The notes under the pieces: generated by a model
Database searches by the model: none
What the model was told of the DNA's origin: nothing
The model's input: the letters and a program-made list of their open reading frames with translations, nothing else
Part shown: positions 63,696 to 64,000 of the stretch, piece by piece
Layout of the letters: every line of letters starts with the position of its first letter
Position numbering within the stretch: the first letter of the stretch is position 1
From: Persicaria tinctoria
Taxonomy: Eukaryota > Streptophyta > Magnoliopsida > Caryophyllales > Polygonaceae
DNA length: 64,000 nt
Assembly (NCBI GenBank): GCA_037127255.1
Contig: JBANSL010000006.1
Span: forward strand, 84,747,350 to 84,811,349
Direction of reading: 5' to 3'
Program-made: the position numbers and the translations under genes

Positions 63696-63740
63696 TCCCA
63701 GAGACTCTGGAGCTTGGCTCCGCGTCGGGCCTCCGATCAA
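63144..63740 (-). other. Longest open frame (198 codons), judged non-coding
   Basis: This minus-strand frame is open for 198 codons because consecutive monomers here are 78 bp, exactly 26 codons. The conceptual product is only a 26-residue repeat (units such as LGLNIKYHLRECRF and DRRPDAEPSSSV). It shows no signal peptide, membrane segment or known motif. It opens and closes where 79-bp monomers shift the frame. All the shorter minus-strand frames of 62-115 codons arise the same way, and the plus-strand frames (for example 15,839-16,039 and 27,262-27,516) are similar chance frames. I do not call any of them a gene. Confidence 0.85.
63403..63480 (+). repeat. Reference short (S) monomer, 78 bp
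   Basis: This copy matches my by-eye consensus for the 78-bp form. Within it, CTCCGA (16-21) pairs with TCGGAG (36-41), and GAAT (24-27) pairs with ATTC (32-35) around a CTGC loop. The AT tract spans 45-58. GTCCTAGGAC, a perfect 10-bp palindrome, is at 59-68. GGAGC (72-76) pairs with GCTCC (2-6 of the next monomer) across TTG. It has seven CpGs and a PvuI site (CGATCG). Its length is exactly 26 codons, which is why tandem S monomers keep one minus-strand frame open. Confidence 0.9.
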
Positions 63741-64000
63741 ATCTTCATTCTCGGAGATGATATTTTATATTAAATCCCAGAGATGCTGGAGCTTGGCTCC
63801 GCGTCGGGCCTCCGATCGAATCTGCATTCTCGGAGATGATATTTTATATTAAGTCCTAGAACGCTAGAACTTGGCTCCGCATCGGGCCTCCGATCGAATC
63901 TGCATTCTCGGAGATAATATTTTATATTAAGTCCTAGGACGCTGGAGCTTGGCTCCACATCGGCCTCCGATCGAATCTGCATTCTCGGACATGATATTTT
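63696..64000. repeat. Right-hand end of window, array continuing
   Basis: Four near-consensus monomers run to the end of the window, which cuts one monomer after TCGGACATGATATTTT. The order matches the run at 58,790-59,140 and the start of a new unit rather than copy 2 of the 1,565-bp repeat. The satellite clearly extends beyond the window. Confidence 0.8.

Larger units (their letters stand above)
1..64000 (+). repeat. Satellite DNA array, 78/79-bp monomer, about 815 copies
   Basis: The window is filled end to end by one tandem repeat, read here in the register starting GGCTCC and ending GAGCTT. Landmarks in order are GGCTCCGCGTCGGG, CCGATCGAATCTGCATTC, TCGGAGATGAT, ATTTTATATTAAGTCC and ACGCTGGAGCTT. 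Every copy runs in the same direction, and I found no inverted copy, spacer, transposon or unique insertion. The consensus is about 51% GC, with the AT tract confined to positions 45-58. Variants are shared between monomers a fixed distance apart, so the array is built of higher-order repeats, listed separately. This structure is typical of centromeric, pericentromeric or subtelomeric satellites in eukaryotes; the chromosomal position is inference. I do not recognise the family. The array continues past both window ends. Confidence 0.98.

Noticed and set aside
134..63982. Dozens of minus-strand reading frames of 62-198 codons encoding an Arg-rich 26-residue repeat
   Set aside because: They are explained by the 78-bp (26-codon) monomer and end at 79-bp monomers. 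Changes between copies are duplicated with the HORs and show no sign of respecting the frame. No ribosome-binding, splice or domain evidence was seen.
1..64000. CRISPR array, because of regular short repeats
   Set aside because: The repeats abut with no unique spacers, and their length and nested duplications are those of satellite DNA. No cas gene is present.
1..64000. CENP-B box
   Set aside because: TTCG occurs on the minus strand of the monomer (TTCGATCGGAGG) but the required A and CGGG positions of the box do not match.
1..64000. Telomeric repeat or ribosomal intergenic-spacer subrepeats
   Set aside because: There is no TTAGGG- or TTTAGGG-type run, and no rRNA sequence is in the window to support a spacer origin.

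Overview
The whole 64-kb window is one uninterrupted tandem satellite DNA array. I find no gene, RNA gene, transposon or unique sequence in it. The repeat unit is 78 or 79 bp, giving roughly 815 monomers, all head to tail in one orientation. Each monomer has a GC-rich part and one AT-rich tract of about 14 bp. An array this long, with many nested higher-order repeats (HORs), points to eukaryotic heterochromatin (centromeric, pericentromeric or subtelomeric) from a long-read assembly. I do not recognise the satellite and cannot name the organism.

Monomers come in two lengths. The short form (S, 78 bp) carries the palindrome GTCCTAGGAC. The long form (L, 79 bp) carries GTCCCAGAGAC, GTCCTAGAGAC or GACCTAGAGAC at the same place. 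Diagnostic variants (EcoRI, PstI, MluI, BamHI or SacI sites, and small substitutions) recur at fixed distances and define the HORs.

Layout by HOR period: 1-1,650 mosaic lead-in; 1,651-4,946 two copies of 1,648 bp; 4,769-7,357 three copies of 863 bp; 6,471-11,650 two copies of 2,590 bp; 12,537-15,830 three copies of 1,098 bp; 16,065-20,300 two copies of 2,118 bp, then relatives to 22,915; 22,916-24,690 copies of 1,021 bp; 26,052-29,044 two copies of 1,496 bp; 27,597-32,453 two copies of 2,435 bp; 34,817-36,770 a diverged copy of 21.3-22.96 kb; 38,199-39,612 two copies of 707 bp; 40,270-47,805 two copies of 3,768 bp; 46,865-51,921 about 1.7 copies of 2,903 bp; 53,021-57,572 two copies of 2,276 bp; 60,745-63,695 about 1.9 copies of 1,565 bp. 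Mosaic stretches of the same monomers lie between. No single HOR dominates.

The many short minus-strand reading frames follow from 78 being 26 codons: the frame stays open across consecutive S monomers and hits TAA after an L monomer. I regard none as a gene. The most interesting signals are the HOR contraction series 2,590 > 1,882 > 1,098 bp, the dense dyad symmetry in each monomer, CpG-type transitions at all seven consensus CpGs, a pol III B-box core match followed by TTTT in most monomers, and a change of HOR family near 15.83 kb.
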